A DNA stretch of 64,000 nt from Phaseolus vulgaris. Lineage: Eukaryota; Streptophyta; Magnoliopsida; Fabales; Fabaceae. The translations under genes were made by a program, and so were the position numbers. Below, one piece after another: positions 1 to 12,236 of this stretch (position 1 is its first letter; each line of letters opens with the position of its first letter). The notes under the pieces are model-generated. The model was not told the origin of the DNA, searched no databases, and saw only the letters and a list, made by a program, of their open reading frames with translations. The stretch is taken from positions 26,016,611-26,080,610 of the forward strand of contig NC_023754.2 in NCBI RefSeq assembly GCF_000499845.2, in the 5' to 3' direction.

Positions 1-3000
1 TTTTTTTTGTGAAATCTTATATATATATATATTATATTATTTGCGATTATTGTTTGTTTAATTTTAAAATATAATATATTTAGCATATAAAATAATCTAT
101 ATTATATTATATTTTAAAAAATATTACATAAGTTTTAATTTATAAAAATAATACATTAAATAATTTTATATTAATACAAAAAGTTTTAGATATGAAAATA
201 TTTTTCAGTTAACAGTAATTATTGATATATATATATATAATGTAATATAATTAAAATGTATTAAATATTATAACATTATTTGATAAAAAATGACACATGT
301 GTTTGGATTGAGAAGGAGAGGGATTTGTGGGGGAGAGGAGAGAGAGAATTTTTTAGAATTATAGATTTAGAGATGATAGGGTGAATTTATGATGATGGTT
401 TATTGAAATTTGTGAATGATGTGATACTTCAGAAGAAATTTAGAAATTATTTTAAAAATATAAAATGTAAGTTTATAAATTTATCCTTGTTATTAAAAAA
501 TATTTGAATAATGAATTATGATATATATTTTTTTAGATTTGAATTAATTAATTTTTTTAATATATAATATTCATAATTACTTGTGTTTTTCAACAAAAAT
601 TAAAAAATATAATTAGAAAATATTTTTGTTAAATTAAATTAAAATAAAATTATTAAATATATTATAAATTATAAAAATAATATTTATTATTATATATATT
701 TATTATTTTATATAACTATGTGTCGTTGATATTATAATTTTATTTTATTATTTATTATTATTAATAGTATAATTAAATATTTTAAATTTATTAAATAAAT
801 TTATATAATATTTAATTTTATATTATAATAAAATACATGTACAAGATATTTGTTAAAATGCGATACACATAATCAACACAAATCTCTTCATTTATTTAAA
901 AATTAGAAAAAACACTCTTATCATCTCCTGATGTACTTCCTCATTCACTTATACACTCTCAAAATCATTGAAAAAAATGAACCTCTTCCTCATTCCTTTT
1001 CCTAAACATGTTATATATGTTATATATTAAAGTCCAGGGGCATGTGCAACGAGTTTGGTGATATTTTACGGGGGGACAACATGTACTCACGCCATGCCAT
1101 TTATTGATGTGTGTTCACATAAAACCAACTCCTAACAAAGCCCTAGACTTTTCATTTGCCCATTATATTCAGATCTCAGTGAGAGCTATATACTCATAAA
1201 TGTCAATGACTCAATTAGGAAAAACATAGTATTAAAACAACAAAACTTAAAATAATTATTAGAGATCTGAGTTTTGCTGAAGTTTTATACACTTGAAAAA
1301 TGTACTTTTTAGTTTTGGACCAGGAAAGAAAGAAGAACAAAAAAAAATCCACTACCTTGTGTAAATGTTAACCGCATTGTGGAATTGTGGGACCACTGAA
1401 TTAAATGAGAAGTCTAAACGGTAGTCACGAATGAAAGTTTGATTTAGTCATTTGAGTTTAAATGAAAATTTATTTTGTAGTTAATTTTAGTTGCCGTTAG
1501 GTGTTTAATATTTGAAACATGATATTTGTGTTGTTTTTTTTGCAAAAAACAAATAACAATTATTGCAATTAGATGTACTTGGTTTGACTTTCGGATTTTA
1601 GAATCGACGTTAGGCATTATTGGGTGCGAAAAATGCTGTCCACATTAAGCTTAAATTAGGAAGGTGTAGGTTTGCTTAACCATTGTACCTTATGAATTGT
1701 AATTATTAGATAATTGAACAAAATAGCAACTAATCCAAATCGGTGGCATCAAGGAGTGAATTTTTTTTCAGTTTCCAGTGTCATAGGTTACCAAATACTA
1801 ATACTAAACTTGGGTTATATCAAACCTTAAACTCTAAACTACATATTATCTTAATCCTATTGTCACAATCAGAAGGTGAAGGCAAGGTTGTGTGAAGAGA
1901 ATATAGCAAAAGAAGTGGGGTAGTAGGAACTTCCACATATTATACTGATATCACAATCACAGATTCAAGCTTGTATGAAAAGAATGCACCAGAGGTAAAC
2001 AGAAGGAGAAAGTTTGATAGAGTAGAAAGAGGAGTGAAGAGGAAGAAAGAAGGTGGAAGTGTGAAAATATTTTTTTAAAGTCACCCTTGAAATATAATGA
2101 TTGTATCATAACTAACTATAAGACTTTTATTTATTTCTAGATTATAATAAATCATAAATAAAATATTAATAATGAATTAAACGATCTTCTTTTTATTATA
2201 ATTTTCATTAATTTTTTAACTTTCTTTCTTTTTTCTTATAAAAAAAGTGTTTTTTAATTGCAGAAATGAATTCATTTCCAACTTTGAATTTGATTCTTTA
2301 AAAAATGAAAATCCGATCAACTCAATTTTCTTGTTAAAGTAGGTATTTGAAGTTTGATCGTGATGACGTCTTAATTATCAATTTTTATTTATTTTTATTC
2401 TTATGATTATAATAAATCATAAATAAAATATTAATAATAAATTAAACAATCTTTATTTTTATTATAGTTTTCATTACTTTTTTCATTTTTTTTCTTATCT
2501 TATCAAAGTGCTTTTTAATTACAAAAATGAATTCATTTCCAACTTTGAATTCGATTCTTTGAAAAATGGAAATCCGATCAACTCAATTTTTCCATTAAAG
2601 TATGTGTTTGGAGCTTGATCAGATGACGTCTTAATTGTCAGACTTTTATTTATTTCTGTTATAATAAATCATAAATAAAATATTAATAATAAATTAAACG
2701 ATCTTATTTTTATTATAGTTTTCATTACTTTTTCACTTTCTTTCTTATATTATCAAAGTGTTTTTTAATTACAGAAATGAATTATTTTCAACTTTGAATT
2801 CGATTCTTTAAAAAATGAAAATTTGAAAAACTTAATTTTCCCGTTAAAGTAAGTGTTTGGAGCTTGATCATGATGACGTCTTTTTTGGTGAACACAAAAC
2901 AGTCAAACACTTTCAAATTATGTAACTTGACCAGTGCAAAACACTTCAAATTTTTTTAACAATTTTGTATAGGGGTATTTTTAGAATTACAAAATTTACA

Positions 3001-5330
3001 GGATGCTCCAAAAACCTATTAGGTGCAGGAAGAAGCAGCCACAAAAAATAATGAATCAAAGCCCACTCACATATAAAAAAAAAAATAGAGTGTTTATGGA
3101 TGTTCAAACCTAATATTTATTGTGACTATTGCAAATTTCATTAAAAAAATAAATTGAATTTCTTTATAAATAAAAACTACTAAAATAATAATTAAATAAT
3201 TATTTATAAATAAATTAAATAGCATAATTGTTCTTATATAAGTTCTTCGCATTGATATTTTTAATTGATATATAAACTAGTTTTACAACTTTAATGCGCT
3301 TTCATATAAATTGGTTTTAAAACTTTAATGCGCTTTTATGCATTAAATTTTAAATATGATTTTTATATTTTTAATTTTTTTTTAATTTTCATTAAAAAGA
3401 ATCGGAATATTTCGAAAAGAAAAGAAAACGGTTAAATGTTTTTAAATAAAATTATTTAAAAATAAGTCTTTAAAATATAAAGTTATATTAAAAGAATTAA
3501 TTTTAAAATACAATTTCAACAAAATTACACTCTAAAATATTAATGTAAATAAATTTTGTATTTTTAAAAAGTAAATTTAAATAAAGTGTGATAAAGTATA
3601 AATTTTAAAAAAAATTAAAAATAACTTCAATAGTCTAAAAATTAGATATATAAAATTAAAATTAAAATAATTATTCAATAATTAGTTTTTTTTTTCATTA
3701 ATAACTTTATTTTAATTATTTTCGCGAGTTGAATATCATAATGCTTATCTGCATGTATGTATTAAAAATATTTATTCAATATATTTATGTAGTATTTCGG
3801 TGGAATGAATGCATTATAAATAATTTATTATTTTATAGTTTTTTAATATAATTATTTGAGTTATTATTTATTTTAGAGTGGCTAAAAGGGAGAAGAGAGA
3901 TATTTGTTTCATGTAAATTTTAGGATGCACCAGAAAAATTAACTTTATGTGAATGTCACTTATAATGAATAAGGTGCTGTTTTAATTGGGAAGATACAGT
4001 GTAAGTTTTCTATTAATTATAGTGATATTTTTATAAATATGTATTTTTCTTTGCAAATTTTAACAGATTTTGTTTTACAGTTATAATTTTGGTTTTTGAA
4101 AACTTCATACTACAACATTGACATCAACCCCTCACTCGTACATTTTTTTTAACATCTTTATTTTATAATCCACAATTACTAATTTAATACTTTAAAAAAA
4201 AATGTTGCCATTTAATACTTATTTGAAAAATAAAGTGAATAATCACTTTTATTAAAAGTAACAATTTTTAAAAATGCTAGTTTTTACCTATAATATTTTT
4301 AATATTTTTTCTACTTTTCCTTTACATAAGATAAAAAATATTTTTTTTTTAATATTTTCCTATATGGATATTGACTATAAAAAAAATATATTTGTATGCT
4401 TAACTAGTTAAAATTTTCACGTAAAAAAGTTAAAAATTCATATGTGATCAAAACAAATAACAAATTCTTAACTGCAAAGTTCAAAATGAGGAAAATAACA
4501 ACTGAATATATTTTTAAGATATTTGTTGTAATTAGATAAAATGTAACTTTGTTGAGTTATTCTTATATTTTAAACAGTTATAAAGTTTGATTAAGCTTCT
4601 TAAATGATATGTTTTATTGGACACTAATACCCGTGCAATACGTTAAAAAGTATTCGTTGAATTTTTGAAATTTTTTAATATAATTTTTAAAAAAATATTA
4701 ATTTTTTAAAAACTTAGATTTATTATATAATTTTTTATTAGAATTATAAAATAAAAATAAATCTTTTAAATCAGTTATAAAAAAATTAAAAAAAACTAAT
4801 ACTTATACATATAAATTTTTATTATCAATTTATATAATTTATAATTATAAACTTCCTTCAGATTTAATGGTGTTTATATCGTATATCACATTAAAAAAAG
4901 AGTGTAGTTAAAAAAGAAAGTATTATTGTGTTCTCCGTTTATTATTGACATAATGTGATTTTAATAAATGAATTATCCAGAAAAGATAATTAAATAAATT
5001 GCAGTAAAAAAATATTTTTTTCCACAATAACAATTCCTACCTAAGTGATGCTTCATATTTTATTCTTTTTCTCAAATTTTCTTTTGGTGTAATTTTTCAC
5101 GTGCTAGGATTATTCATTATTGGCACGTACATATCTGCATCAAAGTATACAAAAAAAACGAGTATATGTCAGAATCAATATCATTTGTAGAGTTTTTTAA
5201 GGAAAAAACAAAACATTTAAAAGTAAAATCCACATTCCAAAAGTTTGAAGTGTGAAATTGATTTGTGCTTTTTTTGTCATTTTCATCTTGGAAGAGGAGT
5301 TGACATTGACAATGATTAATGTAACCTTCT
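1..5330. other. AT-rich intergenic region
   Basis: No gene is visible in this 5.3 kb. The sequence is very AT-rich, with many A/T homopolymers and short (AT)n runs (for example around 18-33 and 228-239), and stop codons are dense in all frames. The only organised structure I see is the three-copy tandem repeat at about 2112-2882 and a small 35-bp tandem duplication near 3271-3338, in which a segment ending ACTTTAATGCGCTTT occurs twice. The last ~170 bp before the hydrolase start (about 5330-5504) are less AT-rich and probably hold its promoter and 5' leader. Confidence 0.7.
2112..2882. repeat. Three-copy tandem repeat, unit about 260 bp
   Basis: Three consecutive copies start near 2121, 2380 and 2641. 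Each runs through the same landmarks in order: ACTTTTATTTATTT, ATAATAAATCATAAATAAAA, a CT-rich stretch, GAAATGAATT followed by CAACTTTGAATT, GATTCTTT, and a GATGACGTCTT end at about 2361, 2624 and 2873. Copies differ by small indels and substitutions, so the amplification is not very recent. Each copy ends with a TGACGTC core, which resembles a bZIP-type site, although function is unproven. No coding potential is seen. Confidence 0.85.
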
Positions 5331-5504
5331 CTGTCTGAGGTATTCAGTGACGCGATACGCTCTTATATTGTTTGTAAAAGTGTTTGGTGAAACCATTTTC
5401 AGTCAACTCCTTCCACGGATCCATTAATAAGGCTTCTCTTCTCTTCTGTTCTCTTACAAGACAATCTGAACAATCCTAATTCCTCAATACCATATTTTCT
5501 GGCC

Positions 5505-7529
5505 ATGTCAAGTTCTCAGTGTTTTCAGAACCCACCTAACTTGAACTCAGGTATCCATGGAGCAGGAACTATCCAAGAACTTGCAGGACTTAGTTCTTAT
5601 GTCACTGGATCTCCTGATTCCAAGTTGGCACTCATCCTAATTTCTGATATATTTGGTAAGAAACCCATCTCCAATATCTTTCAACCTGTTTTACAATAAT
5701 CTTATTTTAATATTATTTCCTACTGTTCAACAATATGTTGCTGATTCAATCCTGGATCTGGGCTATCTCCAAACAATAATAGGCCATTTATAAAATCTTC
5801 ACTCATCTTTTGTTTCAAGGAAAGTGGAGGAATCATTAAAAAATATCACCTTTTGAAGATACTTCCATTATAATCTAACTCTTATTTGTTTTGGAATTAT
5901 TTCAGGGTATGAAGCACCAAATCTAAGGTAAATGAAAATTCCCATGATGAATAATAAATATTGAATTCCTTCTTCCATGATTTCCTCATTCAACTAGCAT
6001 GCTTGCACAAGAATACAAGATTCCTGAAGTTATGCTACAAAATGATTTGTAAACACTGACAATGTTTTATCTGAGTGACAACTATATATTTGACCACTTA
6101 ACTTAGCTGATAGTGTTGGACTCTAATGCTTCATTGCTTCATGAGATTTAATGTATGAAACTATTTGCCATGAGCTTTGACATTCTCTCACTGTAAAGGA
6201 AACTAGCTGACAAAGTAGCAGCATCTGGATTCTTGGTTGTTGTTCCTGATCTTCTGTATGGTGACTATGCTGACTTTCATAATCCTAAGTTCGATCGAGA
6301 GTCGTGGCGAAAGGCTCATGGAAAGGTTTGTAAACAGTTCAATGCTTACAACTGCAGTTGTTTATTTATTTCCTATATCTAGTTCACTGATTCATATAAC
6401 ATACCATTCAGTATAATCACTTTGTGACACTGGTATGATGGAACGAAATTCTGCATAAACATTTTTAAAATATGACAAAAATTGATTTTAATTCATGCAT
6501 AAACTAATTTTAATTTATACGTAAGTTCATCAAACACCTGCCTGGGCTTAACAAAATGTTTATGCAAATATGATGTTTTTTTATAGGATAAGGCATGTGA
6601 AGATACCCAACCTCTAATTGCTGATCTTAAGAGTAAAGGTGTTAAATCCATAGGAGCTGCTGGTTTTTGCTGGGGAGGTAACCAAATTTTTTCCTTTAGT
6701 CAACTTCATCGTGTCAATTCACAAGATGAAATTTTTTAAGACAATATAAGTTGTACAGATAAAAGGGTTCAGGGTTTGTAAGTGAAATAGTTTAACCTAT
6801 TAGCTATGTGCAGGGGGTGTGGCAATCAAATTGGCAATTTCCAGTGACATTCAGGCTGCAGTTATTCTTCATCCCGGTCCAATCTCAGATGATGAAATTA
6901 ACGGTAAACTTTTGTTTTTCAATCTTGTAGTTAATCAAATAACTTCAAAGATTTTTGACAAACTTTATTTTGTTTTACTACAGAGGCCAAGGTTCCTATT
7001 GCTATCCTGGGAGCCGAAATTGACCATCTTTTCCCACCAGAAAGGTTGAAGCAAGTTGAAGAAAAACTGTCTACAAAATCTGAGGTGAGAAATTCTGGGG
7101 TAATCTTACTTTCTTTTAATTCCTTTAAAATAACAGTTTGCAGCCTTTTTATGAAAGTAGCTGCAGTGACATTGTGAGGTATTAGGTATATTAATTAGAA
7201 AATTGTCCAAGTGTAATGAGTTACAATGTTTTCAATATTTGAGCTATGATACTCTTTTAAGTTTAAATAATCATATATCATCACTAAAATAGTGTTATGT
7301 GATCACATTATCTAATTTCTGTTACTATCATAGTCAAATTATCAATATGTGCAGTGTTCACTCCAAATTGTTCATGCTTTTGTATCAGTTTGAGAGCTTT
7401 GTGAAACTATTCCCTGGTGTTACGCATGGGTGGACAGTGCGGTACAATGATGATGATGAAGCTGCTGTCAAGAGTGCAAAAGAGGCGCATCAAGACATGT
7501 TGAACTGGTTTGTCAAACATGTCAAGTGA
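5505..7529 (+). CDS. Dienelactone hydrolase-family protein (alpha/beta hydrolase)
   Basis: Seven exons join in frame: 5505-5655, 5906-5927, 6199-6325, 6587-6677, 6814-6903, 6984-7084 and 7389-7529, giving 240 aa, the usual size for this family. All introns are GT-AG. The dienelactone hydrolase fold is indicated by the GFCWGG nucleophile elbow (Cys128), Asp174 in LGAEIDH and His207 in PGVTHGW, the Cys-Asp-His triad typical of the family. Plant members are predicted cytosolic hydrolases, often named 'endo-1,3;1,4-beta-D-glucanase-like' in databases. That name comes from one maize protein and is weak evidence for substrate. No signal peptide is visible. The first ATG (MSSSQCFQNPP) matches the usual family N-terminus. 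The true substrate is unknown. Confidence 0.93.
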
Positions 7530-7894
7530 AGGTTGTTTTCCACCACTAGAATATGCATGTCTGTTATTGAAATCGGATGTGCAAGATTATCTGATTGTTA
7601 TTGATTTGGGTTGACGAAAGACTAAAACTATCACATTTTGTGCCCCTGACTCTGTAAAAGTTCATTTATGAAAAATTGATACAATAAACAGAAGAATCTT
7701 TGGAATGTTCAGTAACCGTGTAGTGATACTCTTACACTGCCATCATTTATAACAAGCAGTTTTGTCTGGCAAAGAATAGCAAGTAAAGAAACTTATGCAT
7801 AAGTGAATTTAATCCTAACTCTAATAATATGTTAAATGGGTGATAGATTCATTAAATCTTATTTTTGTTGCTTTGTAGATTATATGTTCTATAA

Positions 7895-8487
7895 TGGTAA
7901 CTGTTGAGAATGTGACTTTGATGTTGCTGTTTTTTTTGGAAGCTTTCATATTTGTTTTCTATGAATAGGTCAAATGGTTTCAGTAAATGTGTGTTATGAG
8001 ATACTTATTTTTGAAAAAAATTCCTAAAACTAGTTTCCAAGTTTTTGATGGGTAAAAGTATGACCTCTTGACAATCGCATTGAATTCATACTTAGGCATT
8101 AGGTCTTTTTGTAAGTTGTAGAGGGTTTTGATGTCCTTTTCATGTTGAAGTAACCTGCAATCCACAAAAACATAAATTATAAGAAGAAAACAAAGAAAAA
8201 TAAAGAAAATAAAGTTTTAAAATAACTCCTATAAAAAATAAAGATATTTTACTAAAGTTTGAAGATATGATAAATGATCCACCTATTTAGGACATAAGAA
8301 TGCTTTGAGATATTTATCAAATAAAATCTATTCATTAAAAAAGATTTATATGGCTACATGAACCTTCAAACTCTTAAAACCTAAAATATGGTACAACAAA
8401 GTTAATTCCTTTTAAAAGATTACTTTGGACTTTTAAAAGAGTCCAGCTGAAATCACATTTTATTATGTCAAACAAACATGTTAATAT
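7895..8487. repeat. Dispersed duplication, copy 1
   Basis: This block matches 9164-9707 over its whole length with scattered substitutions and small indels. Shared landmarks are GTTGAGAATGTGACTT, TTTTTGGAAGCTTTCA, GTATGACCTCTTGACAATC, GTTTTGATGTCCTTTT, GAAGATATGATAAATGAT, ACCTAAAATATGGTACAAC and the final CATGTTAAT. It lies a few hundred bases after the hydrolase stop. No open frame is conserved, so it is non-coding repeat DNA. At its right end the sequence CATGTTAAT is uninterrupted, unlike in copy 2. Confidence 0.85.
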
Positions 8488-8555
8488 TGTTACACGATTC
8501 CTTTTAACTATTATGTACACAATTTCTTAAGATTTTATCTTTTAAATTCAAAAAA

Positions 8556-8695
8556 ATAATTAAAATAAAAAAATAATGTTGCCAATAAAAGAAATTACCT
8601 ACAATAAAATTAAAAAAAATATTTCTATAATTATGTTTTATAAAAAGAATACAATTAAATGATATTTTTTTAAAAGAAAAAAGTGAAGTCATTAT
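8556..8695. repeat. Second duplicated block, copy 1
   Basis: This block is similar to 11959-12101, sharing AATAAAAGAAATTACCT, CAATAAAATTAAAAAAAA, TATTTCTATAATTA, GTTTTATAAAAA and ATTTTTTTAA in the same order. It directly follows copy 1 of the larger duplication and may be part of the same original repeat. Confidence 0.75.
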
Positions 8696-9163
8696 AGAAG
8701 TATGATCATAATTTATTTTGTACGATGACTATTTATTTTGTACCGTAACTATATTGGTTGAACCATTAATTTTAATTTACACAGTTTTGATTATTTGATT
8801 ATTAAATATTATTATCATTTATTCTACATGTAATAATTTTTTAAAATTATTTTTTGATTATATGTTTATTTTATATTCTCCGATATATCTTAATCTTTAT
8901 GAGTTTGAAATTGAGGAAGATGATACTAAAAATAGTAGAAAGGTAAAACATAGCAAATATTTTGATTCAATTCTTTTATATTCAAAATTTCAATAACAAA
9001 AAATAACAAATTTTTATTGATTTTTTTGTTTAAAAAAAAACATTGTGTGCGAGCTGGCCTTTATGTGGAACAGGACACAAAAATCAGCCTGAGTTCATTA
9101 CGCGGGACAGACCTATGCGAGACGGACCTATACGCGGCATAGCAACCCGCATTATTCTAGGTT

Positions 9164-9707
9164 GGTAATAGTTGAGAATGTGACTTGATGTTGTTTTTTT
9201 GGAAGCTTTCACATTTGTTTCCGTGTGAATAAGTCAAATGGTTCTAGTAAATGTGTGATATGAGATACTTATTTTTGAAAAAAAATCCTAAAATTAGTTC
9301 CAAGTTTTTTATGGGTAAAAGTATGACCTCTTGACAATCACAATGGATTCATACTTGAAGGCATTCAGTCTTTTAGCAAGTTGTAGAGAGTTTTGATGTC
9401 CTTTTGATGTTGGAGTAACCTACTATCAACCAAAACAAAAAGAATGAAAGAAAAAAAGGTTTTGAAGTACTCTTAGAAAAATAAAGATGTTTTACTAAAA
9501 TTTGAAGATATGATAAATGATCTACCTATTTACGACATAAGACTGTGACATTTATCAAATAAAGTCTATTCACTAAAAAAATATTTATATGACTAGATGA
9601 AATCATCAAACTCTTAAAACCTAAAATATGGTACAACAAAGTTAATGATTGAGTTTGGACTTTTAAAAGAGTTTATCTCACATTTTATGTTAAACAAGCA
9701 TGTTAAT
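9164..9707. repeat. Dispersed duplication, copy 2
   Basis: This is the second copy of the block at 7895-8487, in direct orientation about 1.27 kb downstream. It is slightly shorter through deletions, for example in the A-rich part near 9440-9480. Its right end is interrupted by the poly(A)-tailed insertion at 9708-9933. Confidence 0.85.
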
Positions 9708-9933
9708 AGGCTTCCAATCTAGTTGGTTCTTAGATTTTGTTATGAATAGATATAATCTATCTATGTATCGTTTTTGTTAATATATGAGTTTTGGTTTAGT
9801 TCCCCATATTTATGTTTTTTTGTAATAATATTTTTTTTCATATGATGACAGATGATTGTTATTACTTGAGGTGTCAATCTAGTTGAAATGTCAAATTGCA
9901 TAATGATACCTAACATGAAAGCTTTAAAAAAAA
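9708..9933 (+). mobile_element. Poly(A)-tailed retroposon (SINE or 5'-truncated LINE)
   Basis: A 226-bp segment is flanked by a perfect 9-bp direct repeat CATGTTAAT (9699-9707 and 9934-9942) and ends in an A-run (CTTTAAAAAAAA). The related sequence at 7895-8487 continues through CATGTTAAT into TTGTTAC without the segment, so it represents the site before insertion. Target duplication plus a 3' A-tail indicates target-primed reverse transcription. I see no pol III A/B boxes I would trust, so a 5'-truncated LINE 3' end is as likely as a SINE. It contains GAGGTGTCAATCTAGTTG, similar to a motif I associate from memory with legume retroelement 3' ends. Confidence 0.75.
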
Positions 9934-10140
9934 CATGTTAATGTTGTTACTTTAAAATTATTTGATTGTATGTGTATGTTGTTGATTTGGGGTGATATGA
10001 AACTAGTTAATATTTGTTTATCAATTAAAGCACGAGATGAAGGACTTCTTTAAAAGAAAGTCAAGTGATATAAGTTATAATATTCTGTAGATAACTTAGA
10101 TGTTTTTTTAGTGTTCCAAGAACAAACAAAAATTGTAGTA

Positions 10141-10194
10141 AGATTAAGAGTAAAAGTTGAATTCATTAGATTAAGAGTAAAAGTTGAATTCATT
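10141..10194. repeat. Exact 27-bp tandem duplication
   Basis: The segment AGATTAAGAGTAAAAG followed by TTGAATTCATT occurs twice in direct tandem (10141-10167 and 10168-10194) without mismatch. The identity suggests a recent slippage or duplication event in non-coding DNA. Confidence 0.9.
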
Positions 10195-10881
10195 GTAATT
10201 GTAGTAATTGGGAATGAAATTTTGAAGTCAAAGAATATTTAAGTAAATCTTTAATGTGAATTTGTGTTTATTAATGTTTTGTTCAAATCAATAGAGTTTG
10301 AGAATCAAGAAAAATTTGTAAAAATTAGATTGTTTGAAATAAGAAAAATTGAGGATAAATTTATAAAAGTTTGTATAAATGTGACGAGTGTGGTTGATTA
10401 ATTTTTTTTAATTAATAAAAATGTAAGATTATAATTTTATTCATGTTATAAAAATTATTTGAAAAATAAATTTAAATTACTATTTGTATATAAAATCTGA
10501 ATTGAAACTACTATAATATATTATCTCAGTTAAGAAAATATGACATATGTAAAAAGTTATTATGACATAAAAATAAATAATATTTAAATGTTTATGATTA
10601 TAAAAAAAAAGTAATTTTTATATTAAATTTAAATAATAATAATATTTTATATTTATAATTAATATTACTATTATATAATTTTATTTTTTTATTATAAATA
10701 ATTATACTTATTGTAATTATCATTAATTATTTTATTTTTATTTTTATTAATAATACTATTAAATAATTTGATTACATAAAATTTTATGTACTATTTAATA
10801 AATTTTATGTTTTTAATATTATTTTGATTTTATTATATTATATATAATCTATTATACATTAGAAACTTAAGTTATAATCCG

Positions 10882-10915
<34 letters not shown>
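10882..10915. repeat. (TA)n microsatellite
   Basis: This is an uninterrupted TA dinucleotide run of about 17 repeats in AT-rich intergenic DNA. Confidence 0.95.
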
Positions 10916-10918
<3 letters not shown>

Positions 10919-11958
10919 ATAATATTTATAATTTTTATAATAAAATTATAATCTATTATAATTTTTATATATAAATTATATAATTGATTATATTTAATAA
11001 TAATAATAAGTTAATATATTTTAAAAATAATTTAATATTTAAATATATTTTTTGAAATAAAATATTATAAAAATAAAAAGTTGTAGTGTCTCGATATATT
11101 CAAATAAAAGATAAAGAAAATCAATTATCAAAATTGTATAACCCATTATACTTCAAAATATAATTCACACAATTAATTATGTTTTCAAGTATAATTAATG
11201 ATGTGACTTATATTTCAAATCAATAGTCAGTTACGCAATATGATAATCTATTACCCCATTTTTACTAATGGAACTTTGTTATCACTTGTAATACTATGAT
11301 GTTTTCTTTTGTTTTTCAAATTTAGGTAGTTTTCTTCTTCTTTTTTTTTCATTCATGTCATGATGAAAAATGAATAATTTCATAAAAAATTCACACTTAT
11401 ATTTTTTGTAAATGCATGAAATCAAATAGGAGTGTCTCTATCAAATTCATCAACACTACTCACCCATAAACAAACACAAGGTAAAAGAGGTTTAAAAATA
11501 TGATGATTGTGTACACAAAAAAATCAAGTTGTTTATATTCCTACTAAATCTTTATTATTACACTTTTTAGAAAATTTGGAAATTTATTTCAACAACTCAA
11601 ATTTTAACTCAAAAGTTATCATTACCAATTAAGTTATTTCCTATTTTTGTTAATAGAATGATTATAAATGATTTTTTAGTTAATGATTTTTAAATATATT
11701 TATATTAAGCTGTGTTAAAAAGTTAAATTTGTGTACTCTTACAAATATTATTTAATACTCTATGTTATTTTAGTACATTCTTTTATATTTTTTATTTATT
11801 TATTTTTCTCTCTTTATGCAGTTGGTTTTATTTCTATAACCAAAAGTAATCATGCAATTTACTAATCATTTATCTTAATTATTATCTCTATTAATGTTAA
11901 AAGACAAAGTAATCAGTTTAAACCTGATCAACATTGTCATCCGTTAATAAAATAAAAA

Positions 11959-12101
11959 ATAATTATTTAAAATAAAAATAATGTACACAATAAAAGAAAT
12001 TACCTTCAATAAAATTAAAAAAAAAGTATTTCTATAATTACGTTTTATAAAAAAAAGTGCAATTAAATAATATTTTTTTAAGAGAATAAAGAGAAGTAGT
12101 T
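11959..12101. repeat. Second duplicated block, copy 2, in the DUF7086 gene upstream region
   Basis: This is the direct-orientation counterpart of 8556-8695. It ends only about 135 bp before the ATG at 12237, so part of this gene's upstream region derives from a dispersed repeat. Whether it carries promoter function cannot be judged from sequence. Confidence 0.75.
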
Positions 12102-12236
12102 AAGAAGAATCAATTTTTTTAAAACAGATAAATATAAACGGTCATATTTTAGTTTGTTATATATAAAACCTTTCAAATTGAATTGTATATTTTTTGTTTT
12201 GTAAGTCCTCATCTTCTTCTGCCTTAAGCCAAAACA

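Larger units (their letters stand above)
7530..12236. other. Intergenic region rich in dispersed duplications and a retroposon
   Basis: No gene is supported between the dienelactone hydrolase and the DUF7086 gene. The region holds two copies of a 550-600-bp sequence (7895-8487 and 9164-9707), a second duplicated block (8556-8695 and 11959-12101), a short poly(A)-tailed insertion (9708-9933), a 27-bp exact tandem duplication (10141-10194) and a (TA)n tract (10882-10915). Around 9040-9165 there is an isolated GC-rich patch (GCGGGACAGACC, GCGAGACGGACC) that looks like the edge of an unrecognised repeat. Confidence 0.7.

Noticed and set aside
7299..7388. 5' extension of the last dienelactone hydrolase exon
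   Set aside because: This stretch is intron; the acceptor TATCAG at 7383-7388 restores the family sequence FESFVKLFPGVTHGW.
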